This document shows, piece by piece, positions 46,386 through 55,433 of a stretch of DNA of 57,521 bases. Source of the DNA: an uncultured Eggerthellaceae bacterium (GTDB lineage Bacteria; Actinomycetota; Coriobacteriia; Coriobacteriales; Eggerthellaceae); contig CAUEBO010000013.1 in assembly GCA_958454405.1 (NCBI GenBank), positions 1-57,521 of the forward strand, given 5' to 3'. The notes below the pieces were generated by a model. That model was not told the origin of the DNA. It saw only the letters and a list, made by a program, of their open reading frames with translations, and ran no database searches. A program made the translations under genes and the position numbers. Each line of letters starts with the position of its first letter. The first letter of the stretch is position 1.

Positions 46386-48107
46386 TTATTCGATGCCAGT
46401 CAGCTGGCGGCCGAGCAGATAGCCGAAGGTGACCGCACGACCATGGCTGTTGCCGGGAATAACCAGCGGGTAGTCGACCGCGTACAAGCCGCCGGAGACG
46501 TTGCCCACGGCATAAAGGCCTTCAATGGGGTTGTCTTCTTCGTTCAGCACCTGCGACTTCGTGTTGATGATCAAACCTCCGGGCGCCGTCATGCGGCACG
46601 GCCCGAACTTGGCAGCGTAGTAAGGAGGATTCGAAATCTCGTAGAGCAGCTCGGAGCGCTTCCCGAAATCGGCATCCTTGCCGGCCGCGCACAGCTCGTT
46701 GTACCGGTTGAATTCCGCAATGAACGTCGCTTCGTCGAACTGAGGCTCGTCTGCGGCGATGGCCGCGGCCAGCTCCTCGACGGTGTTCCCCTGTTTCACC
46801 ATGCCGTTCTCCAAACCGGCATCCAAGAACCCTTGATCGGCGTCAGGAGTCCAAGGGGTGCCGTACTCCCAGCCCGACGGGACCCAGAACATGCCGCCGC
46901 CGATGGGTATGGTCTCGGGAATCTGGTCGAGCCAGGCGCTGTCGAACACGCTCCAAGCATGGTCGCTGCCACCAGCGGTGGCAAGCGCCGCAAGCGACTT
47001 GCCCTGGCTCCACGTGTCCTCGTTCATGAAGCGCTCGCCGCGCGTGTTCGTCATGAGGAAATAGTGGCTGATGCGCACATAGCCCTGCGGGTGGATCATG
47101 GGAGAAAGCGGGGCCTGCTCCATCTTCGCGCCAATCCACATGCCCATCTTCTGGCCGTCGCCCGTATTCGCCCCTTCGGGAACGTACTGCGTCACGTTGC
47201 AGCGCAGCATCAACGGCGAATACGCTTCGCACATCTCGTCGTCGCCGGATATGTCCCCGGTGGCCAGGATGACTCCTTTCGCACCAAGGTACTTCTTGTA
47301 CCCGTCACCGTCCTTCGCCACCACGCCGACCACTTTGTCGCCGTCGAGCACCAACTGCTCGGCGGCACTGCCGAACGAGAACTCCGCACCCGCGGCCGTC
47401 GCATCGCCGTAGAGGCTGTAGATGGCCATTTCGCTCGTGGTGATCTGCTGCGAAGCGTCGTTCGCAATCCCGCCGCCGAAGGCGGTGCCCTGCGTTGCGC
47501 CGTCGGGAATGAACATCATCGTTCCCTCGTACTCTTTGTACGTGGGACCCTTGTACACGACTCCCAGCAAACGCACGGTGCCGCCGTGGTTCTCGACCTT
47601 GTCGGCAAGCCAGTCCAATGCCTCGCCAGAGCGGTTCAGAAACGTCCACACCAACCGTTCGTTGCACCGGCTGTTGCATTGGGCTATCCAGTCGCGCGCT
47701 ATTTCGGCAGGATCGTGCTCGATGCCGGCAGCCTTCCATCGGCCGCTGTTGCACGAACCGTAGTGTCCACCCCGAAACGAGTAGGTTTCCCCCTTCTCCA
47801 GCACGAGCACCTGAGCGCCGTTTTCCGCAAGGGAACAGGCGGTGGCAACGCCCGCAATGCCCGCGCCCACCACGATGTAATCGCGCTCGACCGTTTCCCT
47901 GATGTCCGCATCGGCAACGGGATCGGGCGCGATTTCCCAGCTCCATCGCGTACCAGCCCCTCCTTCGGCGCTGCTCGCGGCTTCTTGAGCGGCTGGCGTG
48001 CACCCCGAAAGCGCTCCCGCGCCCAAAGCGCCGGCGGCGGCCAAACCGCCCATCTTCAAGAGAGATCGCCGGGTAAGACCGGTCTGCTTTCCGTACGCTG
48101 ATTCCAT
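46386..48107 (-). CDS. Tat-exported FAD-dependent reductase (fumarate reductase/urocanate reductase-like)
   Basis: 573-aa flavoprotein. The Tat signal TRRSLLKMGGLAAAGALGAG is followed by LSGC, so it is probably also a lipoprotein. The FAD-binding Rossmann core begins at DYIVVGAGIAGVATACSLAE (~residue 79), and the reductase domain carries HPQGYVRISHYFLMTNTRGE with an active-site-type Arg and GERFMNED. The C-terminal end has GLYAVGNVSGGLYAVDYPLV and NSHGRAVTFGYLLGR, typical of the flavocytochrome c FAD domain. No heme or FMN-binding domain, so electrons must come from a separate membrane donor. It would reduce an alkene-type acceptor as terminal electron acceptor; substrate unknown. Start 48107 has GGAGGA upstream. 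Confidence 0.88.
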   Translation of the reverse strand: MESAYGKQTGLTRRSLLKMGGLAAAGALGAGALSGCTPAAQEAASSAEGGAGTRWSWEIAPDPVADADIRETVERDYIVVGAGIAGVATACSLAENGAQVLVLEKGETYSFRGGHYGSCNSGRWKAAGIEHDPAEIARDWIAQCNSRCNERLVWTFLNRSGEALDWLADKVENHGGTVRLLGVVYKGPTYKEYEGTMMFIPDGATQGTAFGGGIANDASQQITTSEMAIYSLYGDATAAGAEFSFGSAAEQLVLDGDKVVGVVAKDGDGYKKYLGAKGVILATGDISGDDEMCEAYSPLMLRCNVTQYVPEGANTGDGQKMGMWIGAKMEQAPLSPMIHPQGYVRISHYFLMTNTRGERFMNEDTWSQGKSLAALATAGGSDHAWSVFDSAWLDQIPETIPIGGGMFWVPSGWEYGTPWTPDADQGFLDAGLENGMVKQGNTVEELAAAIAADEPQFDEATFIAEFNRYNELCAAGKDADFGKRSELLYEISNPPYYAAKFGPCRMTAPGGLIINTKSQVLNEEDNPIEGLYAVGNVSGGLYAVDYPLVIPGNSHGRAVTFGYLLGRQLTGIE

Positions 48108-48203
48108 ACGTCCTCCTCGATCGAACGACCGTCGAGCCTTCCCCGGGCTCGCTCCCAATCGAAACGATAGACGAGCCCCTCGATCAGCCGCAACAGCCGT
48201 TCA

Positions 48204-48236
48204 GGATGAGATAAGGCTCGAAAGCTTATCTCATCC
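48204..48236 (-). promoter_or_regulatory. 12-bp perfect palindrome upstream of the flavoprotein gene
   Basis: GGATGAGATAAG (48204-48215) and CTTATCTCATCC (48225-48236) around a 9-base loop, 100-130 bases before the flavoprotein start. It could be the operator of the neighbouring LuxR regulator, or a terminator for the HdeD gene (a TTTT follows on the plus strand, the wrong side for that role). Confidence 0.5.
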
Positions 48237-48373
48237 TTTTGAAGGTGAGAATCGAGCATCGAGGACAATCCGAGCACCAGGGGCAAGACTGCCGCGATCA
48301 GCCTGGAAAGCAGAGATAGCCGATCGTTCGGACACGCTCGCCTCGCGTGACGTGGGCCGACGACCGCGTCGCG

Positions 48374-48922
48374 CTACCGGAAATCCTTCGTCGCGTTGGA
48401 GAACCACATGCTGATGAGCAGGTCGACGACGCCCTTCAAGATGAGCAGCACACCAAGCGCGAGCACGAAGGCCACCGTCGACTCGAACGGGTTGACGATG
48501 ATGACGATGCCGCCGACGGCGATGGCGATGCCGGCCACGAGCGCGACGACCCACGTACCGCCCCGATAGCGGCGCAGCTCCATCGCGCGCACCGCGTTCA
48601 CGATGCCGCCGATGACGAGCAGGATGCCCAGTACGAGCGAGAAGAAGCCCGCGATCGCCTGGGGAAACAGGAACACAATGAGCGCGAGCACCAACAGGAA
48701 CACGCCGCTCGCCAGCACGCCCGTCGATCCCGAACGCGGGCCTTTCCGTCGAAAGTACGCGATCAGCGACGCGGCGCCCGCAACCGCGAAGTACAGCGCG
48801 AGCAGGTAGACGATGGTCAGCACCGTGATGCTGGGCAAGAAAGCCAGCAGCGCGCCGAGCGCGATGGAGAGGATGGCCTGGGCCACCATGTTCGAGCGCA
48901 CCGCATTGAGAAACGATCCCAT
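48374..48922 (-). CDS. HdeD-family (DUF308) membrane protein
   Basis: 182 aa with six hydrophobic helices arranged as three similar pairs, the HdeD/DUF308 pattern (AQAILSIALGALLAFLPSIT, GVFLLVLALIVFLFPQAIAG, GGIVIIVNPFESTVAFVLAL). The E. coli relative is an inner-membrane protein linked to acid resistance; the biochemical role is unclear. Start 48922 has GGAGGA upstream. A single gene, with a possible minus-strand TATAGT about 35 bases upstream of the start. Confidence 0.85.
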   Translation of the reverse strand: MGSFLNAVRSNMVAQAILSIALGALLAFLPSITVLTIVYLLALYFAVAGAASLIAYFRRKGPRSGSTGVLASGVFLLVLALIVFLFPQAIAGFFSLVLGILLVIGGIVNAVRAMELRRYRGGTWVVALVAGIAIAVGGIVIIVNPFESTVAFVLALGVLLILKGVVDLLISMWFSNATKDFR

Positions 48923-49124
48923 GACGTCCTCCGTTTCGTTTTGCAGAACCCCTACCACTATACGGTACGGAGCCGCCTGCGCAGAGGTCTTTTGCGCTGA
49001 CTTGGCATTGTTCACGAAGCGAGGACGTCGCGATGGGAGCCTGAAAGCCGGAACGGCACCCTCGGCATGCCAGAGGAATCGACCGGCATGCCGAGGCGCT
49101 TGTGCGATCCGAAGAAAGCCGTGC

Positions 49125-50324
49125 TTACGGAAGAATGCGCGGAGCTCCCGGAAGGCCCATGTCGTATGCCACTTCGCGGTAGTGCAGATCGCTCGTCCCG
49201 CATCCGATGCCAAGGCCGATGGCGTCCCAAAGGTGCCGCGCGATGCCCGTCTCGCTGTCGTAGCCGACGTTGCCCCACATCTGAATGCATTCATTGCAGA
49301 TATCGCGCGCGGTGTCGCAGACGAAGCCTTTGACCATGCGAGAGTACTTGACGGCGTCCACGTGGCCGGCCTCGCACAGATCCGTCGCCTTGATGACGAA
49401 CGAACGGCACGCCTCCACGCGCGCCGACATGACGCCGAACTTGTACTGCACGGCCGAGATCGAAGCGACCGGTTTGAAATCGTGGGTTCGGTTCGTCAGG
49501 TACTCTATCGTCTCGTCCATCGCGGCGGACATCGCGCCGAGCGCCATCGCCGCAACCGACATGGCGAACGCGTCGTATCCTGTGCTCACGATCGTGCGGT
49601 TCTGGACGCTCGGGCAGAGTCCGCCCATCTCCTTCGGAATGCGCACGTCCCGCATCTCCCAAGAGGCCGAGGGCGAGCAGCCAAGCTCCACATTCGCCGT
49701 CCTGCTGAGGCCGGGCGTGTCGGGCGTCAAGTACCAATGGTACGTCGTTCCGTCCACCATGCCCATGATGCGAAGGAGATCGCACATCGCCCCGCCCGAG
49801 GAATACTGCTTGACCCCGTTGAGCACCCACTCGTCAGTCGCTTCGTCGAACGTGCCGATGCAGGCTTGCTCCGCATAGTTCGATTGGCCCTCCGGAGAGC
49901 AGGACGCCCCAGCGCAGAGAATGTCTCCGGACAGGATCCCGGCGCCCCACTTCTTGAACGAGGCTGGAACGATTCCCGCCATGGCCTTCACGTTCATGCC
50001 CTGCATCATGGTATGGATTCCCAAACCGCCGCACACGCGGGAGACTTCCTCCACGCACAGCATCATCGTGGTGAAGCGCATGCCGATGCCGCCGAGCTGC
50101 TCCGGCACGAAGACGCGGAAGACGTCCATGTCGCCAAGCTTCTTCAAGAATTCGTGATAGGCGGCGTCTTGCGTAGCGGGATCGTACAGCTCTTTCCAAC
50201 GGGGTTTCATCTCCTTTTCGCAGAACTCCCGGAGATTCATCTTGAAAATCCACTCGTCTTCGGTGTAGCCGTACCCCTCTCCACCGGTCTTGTTGGCCTC
50301 TGCCCCTCCGCCGATTACACCCAT
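49125..50324 (-). CDS. acyl-CoA dehydrogenase-family flavoprotein lacking the usual catalytic Glu
   Basis: 399 aa, complete three-domain ACAD fold: N-terminal helical domain, a beta domain with FAD/substrate motif (CAGASCSPEGQSNYAEQACI in place of the usual TEPxAGSD) and the C-terminal helical domain (QYKFGVMSARVEACRSFVIK, QMWGNVGYDSETGIARHLWD). The usual IYEGTSEIQR end reads IGCGTSDLHYR: Cys stands where short/medium-chain enzymes have the base Glu. The alternative Glu position of isovaleryl-type enzymes looks like Phe here. So the reaction may be reduction or something else. RBS AAGGAGACGG; start 50324. Same strand and downstream of a TetR gene (130-base gap). Confidence 0.83.
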   Translation of the reverse strand: MGVIGGGAEANKTGGEGYGYTEDEWIFKMNLREFCEKEMKPRWKELYDPATQDAAYHEFLKKLGDMDVFRVFVPEQLGGIGMRFTTMMLCVEEVSRVCGGLGIHTMMQGMNVKAMAGIVPASFKKWGAGILSGDILCAGASCSPEGQSNYAEQACIGTFDEATDEWVLNGVKQYSSGGAMCDLLRIMGMVDGTTYHWYLTPDTPGLSRTANVELGCSPSASWEMRDVRIPKEMGGLCPSVQNRTIVSTGYDAFAMSVAAMALGAMSAAMDETIEYLTNRTHDFKPVASISAVQYKFGVMSARVEACRSFVIKATDLCEAGHVDAVKYSRMVKGFVCDTARDICNECIQMWGNVGYDSETGIARHLWDAIGLGIGCGTSDLHYREVAYDMGLPGAPRILP

Positions 50325-50453
50325 TTCCGTCTCCTTCCTCGAGAAGAATCGTGCGCCATCCCACGCGTGCGAACCGCGGCGGCACCTTTACTTCAATTGT
50401 AGGGTTTGCGAAAAAGGAGGCAATGAACAGTCGGCGCGAATTTGTCGGGTCGC

Positions 50454-51035
50454 TTAATCCACCAGGCCATACGCTGCTTTGACCGTGGCTCTGAACCCGG
50501 TATCGGCCAGCTGGATCAGAAGCGCGAACAGATCCTCCTTCGGGAGGATCTGCCCCTGGCTGTCCCAGTACGTCAAAACATCGATAATCGCGTTGATGTG
50601 GTATTCCAGCGCATAGTCGATGCGCCACGCCGCTTCCGCCGGCACGGGAGCGCCTTTGAGCAGATGCCGCCGAACGCGCTCGATGAGGCGATGGCGGAAG
50701 TGCCATGAACCACGTCGGAGGACAACGCTTATTATCGTTTCCTCCCGATTGAACACGCTCACCAAAACCTGGAAGAACTCCTGGCTGCCCGTCGTGGTCA
50801 AACCGCCCGGCATCATTCCCGAGCACGTGCGCTCGAATTCGTCCAAGACGAGATCCTCCGCCTGCTCCAAAATGTCATACACGTCTTTGAAGTGGGTGTA
50901 GAACGTCCCGCGGTTGAAGCCGGCACGATGCGTGATCTCCCCGATGGTGATGCGATCGACGGGATCGTGTTCGTACAGTTCCACGAACGCGTCTATGAGC
51001 GCGCGCTTAGTTTTTTCGGGAGTGTTGTGCGCCAT
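50454..51035 (-). CDS. TetR/AcrR-family transcriptional regulator
   Basis: 193 aa. N-terminal helix-turn-helix: KTKRALIDAFVELYEHDPVD, ITIGEITHRAGFNRGTFYTH, FKDVYDILEQAEDLVLDEF; C-terminal ligand/dimer domain of the TetR_C_33-like type. Start 51035 has AGGAAGAC upstream; the upstream open frame runs into a gene-free region. It is followed by the acyl-CoA dehydrogenase gene on the same strand and is its probable regulator, possibly sensing a CoA ester or acid. Confidence 0.88.
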   Translation of the reverse strand: MAHNTPEKTKRALIDAFVELYEHDPVDRITIGEITHRAGFNRGTFYTHFKDVYDILEQAEDLVLDEFERTCSGMMPGGLTTTGSQEFFQVLVSVFNREETIISVVLRRGSWHFRHRLIERVRRHLLKGAPVPAEAAWRIDYALEYHINAIIDVLTYWDSQGQILPKEDLFALLIQLADTGFRATVKAAYGLVD

Positions 51036-51187
51036 GTCTTCCTGCTCCCTTCTGCTCGGGTTCGACATGCGGCCGCCGGCATGCCGAATTGCGACACTCT
51101 TCAGGAGTATGCCACAGTTTCCGAGCACGAGACGAGCGGAAGTCAAACGGCATTTCATACTCGAAGCCGCACCGTGCTCCAACCAAA

Positions 51188-51213
51188 AGCCGGAAGCGCA
51201 TACGCTTCCGGCT
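51188..51213 (-). terminator. terminator hairpin of the tRNA remnant
   Basis: 11-bp perfect stem AGCCGGAAGCG / CGCTTCCGGCT with a 4-nt loop and TTT on the minus strand, ten bases past the CCA end of the tRNA fragment; the intact tRNA-fMet has the same arrangement. Confidence 0.65.
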
Positions 51214-51222
51214 AGAGGCCCG

Positions 51223-51263
51223 TGGTCGCGGGGACTTGGAACCAACGGCCTCCGGGTTATGAG
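51223..51263 (-). pseudogene. 3' half of a tRNA-Met gene (displaced by integration)
   Basis: On the minus strand, from the anticodon loop (CTCATAA) through a degenerate T-arm to the CCA end. The anticodon-side 15 bases are identical to the intact tRNA-fMet at 55602-55678; the T-arm has lost about four bases and the T-stem no longer pairs. No 5' half lies adjacent. This is the expected remnant when an element integrates in the anticodon loop. Confidence 0.65.
51249..51263 (-). repeat. putative att core, left copy
   Basis: CCTCCGGGTTATGAG, identical to 55632-55646 inside tRNA-fMet. The two copies flank a 4.4-kb segment with lower GC and an integrase remnant. Confidence 0.6.
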
Positions 51264-51425
51264 GATACGTTTTCGCTGCGTGCTCAAGACTGCCCAAACG
51301 TACTTTTTCGCATCGAAAACCGAGCGTTCACGTAAGGTTTATCGAGCAAGCCCCCTGCCCCTTGGCACCGGAGTGCCGAATGCCGCGACGGAAAGGAGGG
51401 ATCCCGCATCGCCGCAGGACGGCTT

Positions 51426-53084
51426 TCACAGGCCTTTGGCCTTCCGCTTGGCACGCGCGAGCATCATGCAAGCAAGTGCCGCACCGGCCGTCCCCGCGAG
51501 GGCGACGCCGCCGAGCATGCCGGCGTCTCCTGTTCGAGCGAGCGTTTGCGAGGAAGCGTCAGGGTGGGTGTCAGCGGGCACGAATCGGGCATACAGCGTC
51601 ATGGCATCGCTGCACGTGTTGCTGAAATCCCAAACGGTATCGAAGCTGGCAGAGGTATACCAGTTGTCGAAGACATAGCCATCCACGTGCGGATCGGGAG
51701 CAGGCTTGGTTACGGCTGTATGCCTTTCAATGGTCACATCGCCAGGGGGATTCGTGCAGGTAAGTCCTTGGCTTGCAGTATCGAACGATATGGCTATATA
51801 GCGACTTATCCCATCTCCTCCCCAGTTTACCGCGATATAGGCACGGTCCGAAAAGCAATCAGAGCCAGCAAACGTGCTTCGAGCCGTATCGGGAACATAG
51901 CCGGGATCCCCGATGATGCCTTGTGCCGAGCGGTTCTGCGCGGGGGTTGACGAGGCAAGATTTTGAAATGTGCCCTCGAACATTCCCGTTTGATTGAGAA
52001 CGGAAGAATCGAACCGGGGAAACGCAAACACGTCATTCACCTGAAAGCTCGGACCTCCTGCCCGATTGAACATGTTGCTTGCAAAGCCGTCGCCCGCGTT
52101 GGCCAGATTTTGGGGAAGGTTGAAAACTCCGCTCATGGTGAAGCCACCGTCGCAACCAGCAAACATGTTGCCTGCAAAGTTGTTGCCTACGCTGGTGAGG
52201 TTTTGCGGGAGGTTGAAAATGCCGTTCATAGCGAGGGCTTCGCAGCCGGAAAACATGTCGCTCGCAAAGTTGTCGCCTACGGCAGTAATGCTGTCCCACT
52301 CGCCGCCGAACGTGAAGTCCTCTCCCATGGTAAGGTTGCGGCAGCGGCTGAACGTGTACCTCCATTCATCATCAGGGATAGTTGAACTATTGACATCTCT
52401 CGTCATGGCAGGAGTAAGAGGACTTTCCACGTCGTACATTTTGTCTCTGTTTGCTTGGGCATTTGCACCTTCGTCGTCTGCAGAAAAGCCAAACGCGGCA
52501 AGCCAGGCTGCTCTATCAGTAGAGCTGTAAGGAGCGATGGTAATGCGGTAAATGCCCGGTCCACCATAGGTGTGGCTGATACCGGCGGAGGTACTGGGGC
52601 CATTTGAGTGCTGCATAGAATTGTCTCCCCAGCGGATCTCCCAAGAGTATTGTTGTCCAAATCCGCCTCCCGAAGTAGGAATGGAGAAGGATAGGTCATC
52701 AGCAGTCACTTTTATCCGGAATATAAATACTTCAGTGGCACGTGGTGTAGTTGCCTGAAGAGCAGTGTTCGTTTGTTGTTGGACAGCGGCGAAAGCGTCA
52801 GTAGCGCTATCCTCATTTCGCGTGCTCGCAAACTCAAGGTTATCAAGTGCCTCTTGCTCTTGTGACGAAACGTCTTTTTCATCACTCTGTTTTTCGGTAT
52901 CCGTTACGACGCCATCTACGCTATCAAAAGAAGGATCTGATTCTTGCGCATGCGCTGTGGCCGGAAAACCCGTAAGCACGAGCAGAGCCGTTAACAACAA
53001 AGAGAGGAAGAGGGCTTCTGGGTTTTTTCTTTTGGCGAACATCGAAGGACGTGAATTGACTTTGCCGTAAGTTCCGTAAACCAT
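51426..53084 (-). CDS. BspA-like surface protein with LARTGD sorting signal
   Basis: 552 aa. Signal peptide (FLSLLLTALLVLTGFPATAHA), then an acidic linker and a PKD-like beta domain (~110-190). The middle has three or four related BspA/DUF285-type repeats (ITAVGDNFASDMFSGCEALA; LTSVGNNFAGNMFAGCDGGF; LANAGDGFASNMFNRAGGPS). An InlB-like stretch (DGYVFDNWYTSASFDTVWDF, ~460-510) and LARTGD, a membrane helix and KRKAKGL complete it. A wall-anchored adhesin-like protein. The start at 53084 has only a weak AAAGAGCG; 53042 is an alternative. AT-richer than the core chromosome and carried on the tRNA-linked island. Confidence 0.82.
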   Translation of the reverse strand: MVYGTYGKVNSRPSMFAKRKNPEALFLSLLLTALLVLTGFPATAHAQESDPSFDSVDGVVTDTEKQSDEKDVSSQEQEALDNLEFASTRNEDSATDAFAAVQQQTNTALQATTPRATEVFIFRIKVTADDLSFSIPTSGGGFGQQYSWEIRWGDNSMQHSNGPSTSAGISHTYGGPGIYRITIAPYSSTDRAAWLAAFGFSADDEGANAQANRDKMYDVESPLTPAMTRDVNSSTIPDDEWRYTFSRCRNLTMGEDFTFGGEWDSITAVGDNFASDMFSGCEALAMNGIFNLPQNLTSVGNNFAGNMFAGCDGGFTMSGVFNLPQNLANAGDGFASNMFNRAGGPSFQVNDVFAFPRFDSSVLNQTGMFEGTFQNLASSTPAQNRSAQGIIGDPGYVPDTARSTFAGSDCFSDRAYIAVNWGGDGISRYIAISFDTASQGLTCTNPPGDVTIERHTAVTKPAPDPHVDGYVFDNWYTSASFDTVWDFSNTCSDAMTLYARFVPADTHPDASSQTLARTGDAGMLGGVALAGTAGAALACMMLARAKRKAKGL

Positions 53085-53539
53085 GATTCGCTCTTTCTCT
53101 GGTTGGTTCTTGCGCTCAAGAAACCAGCAAGGGCCCTATTTCATAGTACGAAGCGCATACACAGAGCCTTCTGCATAATGAGCATCGCCCTGTTGTAAAG
53201 ATAAAATGCAATGTACTGTACTTTTTGCGAAAAGACCGGAGAAGCGAGCAAACTGAAAAGTAAGTTGATGCTGTTCTGGCGTTTGCTCCCACGCCGCAGC
53301 TTGCCGAAAAGACGATCGCGCCAGAGCCAAAGACTGCCTTCGCGCTGGTGTTGCGGTTACGTGACACACGTCTTCGCAACAGGCACACGTCCTCGCGACG
53401 TGCGAAGATATGGCGCCGGCAAGAGCCTTGTCAGCCGCTCGCGCAACGGCCCAAAGCCAGTTTCGCCACTGTCGCAGGAAAGAAAGGCCGGGGACGAGCC
53501 CATCATGGAGCTGGAGCTCAAAGACGGAGCCGTCGGCAG

Positions 53540-53680
53540 CGCCTCACCGTGAAGCAGCTCATGGACTCGTTCCTCACGTTCCAGGAAGCGTGCGGCACCG
53601 TCGAGCCTTCTGCCATGAGGGGGTACCGCTACGGCTTCGTTCCCGAACCGCTCGAAAAGAACTCCCAAGCACGCCTAAAA
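53540..53680 (+). pseudogene. tyrosine integrase remnant (core-binding domain fragment)
   Basis: A short plus-strand frame reads LTVKQLMDSFLTFQEACGTV then EPSAMRGYRYGF, the pattern of the SAM-like DNA-binding domain of phage and conjugative-element integrases (TVxELxDxWL...TxxGYRxxL). No catalytic domain (R-H-R-Y) follows, and the frame upstream is shifted. It is probably the decayed integrase that inserted the island. The rest of 53085-53851 has no supported gene. Confidence 0.5.
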
Positions 53681-53851
53681 GCCTGCTTTTACCGTGGAAG
53701 AACTGAGGTTGATGCTGGCAGAAGCGAAGCAATCGGAAGCACAGCAATCGTAAGCTGGGAGCCGATGCAAAACTTGACGATGCGGCCGTGCTTTCTCCGA
53801 GGCACGGTCGCCGCCCTATCGGATCCCAGCTCTCGTGCCCGCTTGGGCAAG

Positions 53852-54745
53852 CTACTCCCAAGCCAGCGCTTCCGTGTTCCAAACATTCAAATCCGTCTGC
53901 CCCGATAGACACGGTTCGATCAACTTCTTGACGAGCACCTCAGCGTTGTGGATATCATGGAAGCTGTCGGGGATTCCAGCTCGTTCTGTCAGTTTCTTGA
54001 ACTGGCGGGCCTGGACATCGTCCCATTCCTGTGGTACGTCGAATGTTCGACACAAAGCCAACCTTCTCGCTGATAATTCTGTTTTCAAGGCTGCGCTCAG
54101 AGCATCGAATTCGAACGCGATGTTTCGGGCGTACACGACGATGTCCACAAGATCTTTAACACGGGAAGAGGGTCTGTCGCCATGGCGCTCCGTGATGCCG
54201 CAAACTTTGTCCGCTACAGCCCGTTCAACCGGGTACACCAGATAGTCGCAAGACTCGATGCCGGCTAGCTCAACGCGATCCGCAGGTGAAACCCTGTCGG
54301 GTTCTCCACAGTCGATCTTATCCGTCACGAGGTCTACCGAAACCGTCTGAACCTTCTTCGCCCCAAGGAATACGTCGAAGGTCACCGTACGACCCTCCCG
54401 ATATTCGTCTTCGGCTTTAATAGGATTGCAGCCAATGTATCCGAATGAAACGAAATCGTCGAGGTCTTTCAAGGCGAGAGTTTTCAACTCATCCACAGCG
54501 GCATCGATGTCGAGTGAGTTTGTCGTGAGATCGATATCGCGAGTGTAGCGTGCATCCGTCGTGCGAGCGAGCACGCCAAGGCCCCCTTTAAGGATGAAAG
54601 GCGAGTCCAGATCAGAGAACACCCTGCAGAGCAATCTGTGGAAGTAGAACCCTGCGATGGCCCGGTTCGTGTCCATGGGCGAACGCCCCGCTGCCTCTTT
54701 CACGGCCATCTCCAATGCCTTCGGCGACGAGTATCCCGCCATCAA
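53852..54745 (-). CDS. abiEii: AbiEii nucleotidyltransferase toxin (pair 2)
   Basis: 297-aa toxin. Motif I FILKGGLGVLARTTDARYTR followed by DIDLT gives the GG...D-x-D catalytic site; VERAVADKVCGITERHGDRP and SSRVKDLVDIVVYARN carry the conserved Lys and the motif IV Asp residues. It overlaps the antitoxin gene by four bases. It differs widely from the toxin at 27175-28005, so the two pairs were acquired separately rather than duplicated. Growth-inhibiting nucleotidyltransferase activity is inferred from the family. Confidence 0.87.
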   Translation of the reverse strand: MMAGYSSPKALEMAVKEAAGRSPMDTNRAIAGFYFHRLLCRVFSDLDSPFILKGGLGVLARTTDARYTRDIDLTTNSLDIDAAVDELKTLALKDLDDFVSFGYIGCNPIKAEDEYREGRTVTFDVFLGAKKVQTVSVDLVTDKIDCGEPDRVSPADRVELAGIESCDYLVYPVERAVADKVCGITERHGDRPSSRVKDLVDIVVYARNIAFEFDALSAALKTELSARRLALCRTFDVPQEWDDVQARQFKKLTERAGIPDSFHDIHNAEVLVKKLIEPCLSGQTDLNVWNTEALAWE

Positions 54746-55431
54746 TTCTCCTTCTTTTCGATGAGCGCAACATGCCCCGCACAGTCCGTTTCAACAAGCT
54801 CGGTTTCGCCATACGGTGCGATCCCTGCAGCACGGAGCAATTCGTCATAGCGCTCCGATCCGAGCCGAGTGCGAAGCTTCCATATATCCATGTCGGTCGC
54901 CCCGTACTTCCTGACTGTCTCCGCGAAAACATCAGCAACGAGAGAAGTATCTTCGCCAGCGTCCACAAGACTAGTAATCGTCGCCTCCACGCGCATAACA
55001 GGGATTCCCGATTTCCAGACGATATCGGCTTCCGAGAGGGACTTGATCGGAAATCGCACACCGTCCATGCGGCTATTGAACCGGCGGGGCGAGGCAATCT
55101 CGTACGGGTCGGGATGCAAGTCGCCGATTCCGTGGATGTACGCCGCCGTGGCGCCGGCAGCGGCGAAGCCATCGAAGGATCGCATACGTTCATGGGTCCA
55201 TTTTTCGGGAGCGGTGAGTTTGTACGCCGCGCGCAGACCGTCGAGCCCGTCGTCGATGGAAGAGGCAAGCCGGTATGCACCGTGAGCGATGCGCTCGACC
55301 TTCCCCGCTTTCTCGGCATAAGCCAACGAATAACGCGGAATGCCGAGCAGCCGCGCCTGCGCAGCAGTAAACACGCCGTCCTCGGATGCTGCGAGTTCTT
55401 CTATGGTGGATATGTTGCTTTTGCTTCCCAT
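54742..55431 (-). CDS. abiEi: AbiEi-type antitoxin and repressor (pair 2)
   Basis: 229-aa antitoxin. N-terminal winged helix (DGVFTAAQARLLGIPRYSLA, GKVERIAHGAYRL), then the antitoxin domain with FNSRMDGVRFPIKSLSEADI and a segment EATITSLVDAGEDTSLVADV typical of AbiEi. Start 55431 (MGSKSN) was chosen because a promoter places the transcript start within a few bases of it; no Shine-Dalgarno is present. The open frame runs 35 codons further upstream through the operator and is not supported. Stop overlaps the toxin start by four bases. Confidence 0.86.
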   Translation of the reverse strand: MGSKSNISTIEELAASEDGVFTAAQARLLGIPRYSLAYAEKAGKVERIAHGAYRLASSIDDGLDGLRAAYKLTAPEKWTHERMRSFDGFAAAGATAAYIHGIGDLHPDPYEIASPRRFNSRMDGVRFPIKSLSEADIVWKSGIPVMRVEATITSLVDAGEDTSLVADVFAETVRKYGATDMDIWKLRTRLGSERYDELLRAAGIAPYGETELVETDCAGHVALIEKKEN

Positions 55432-55433
55432 GA

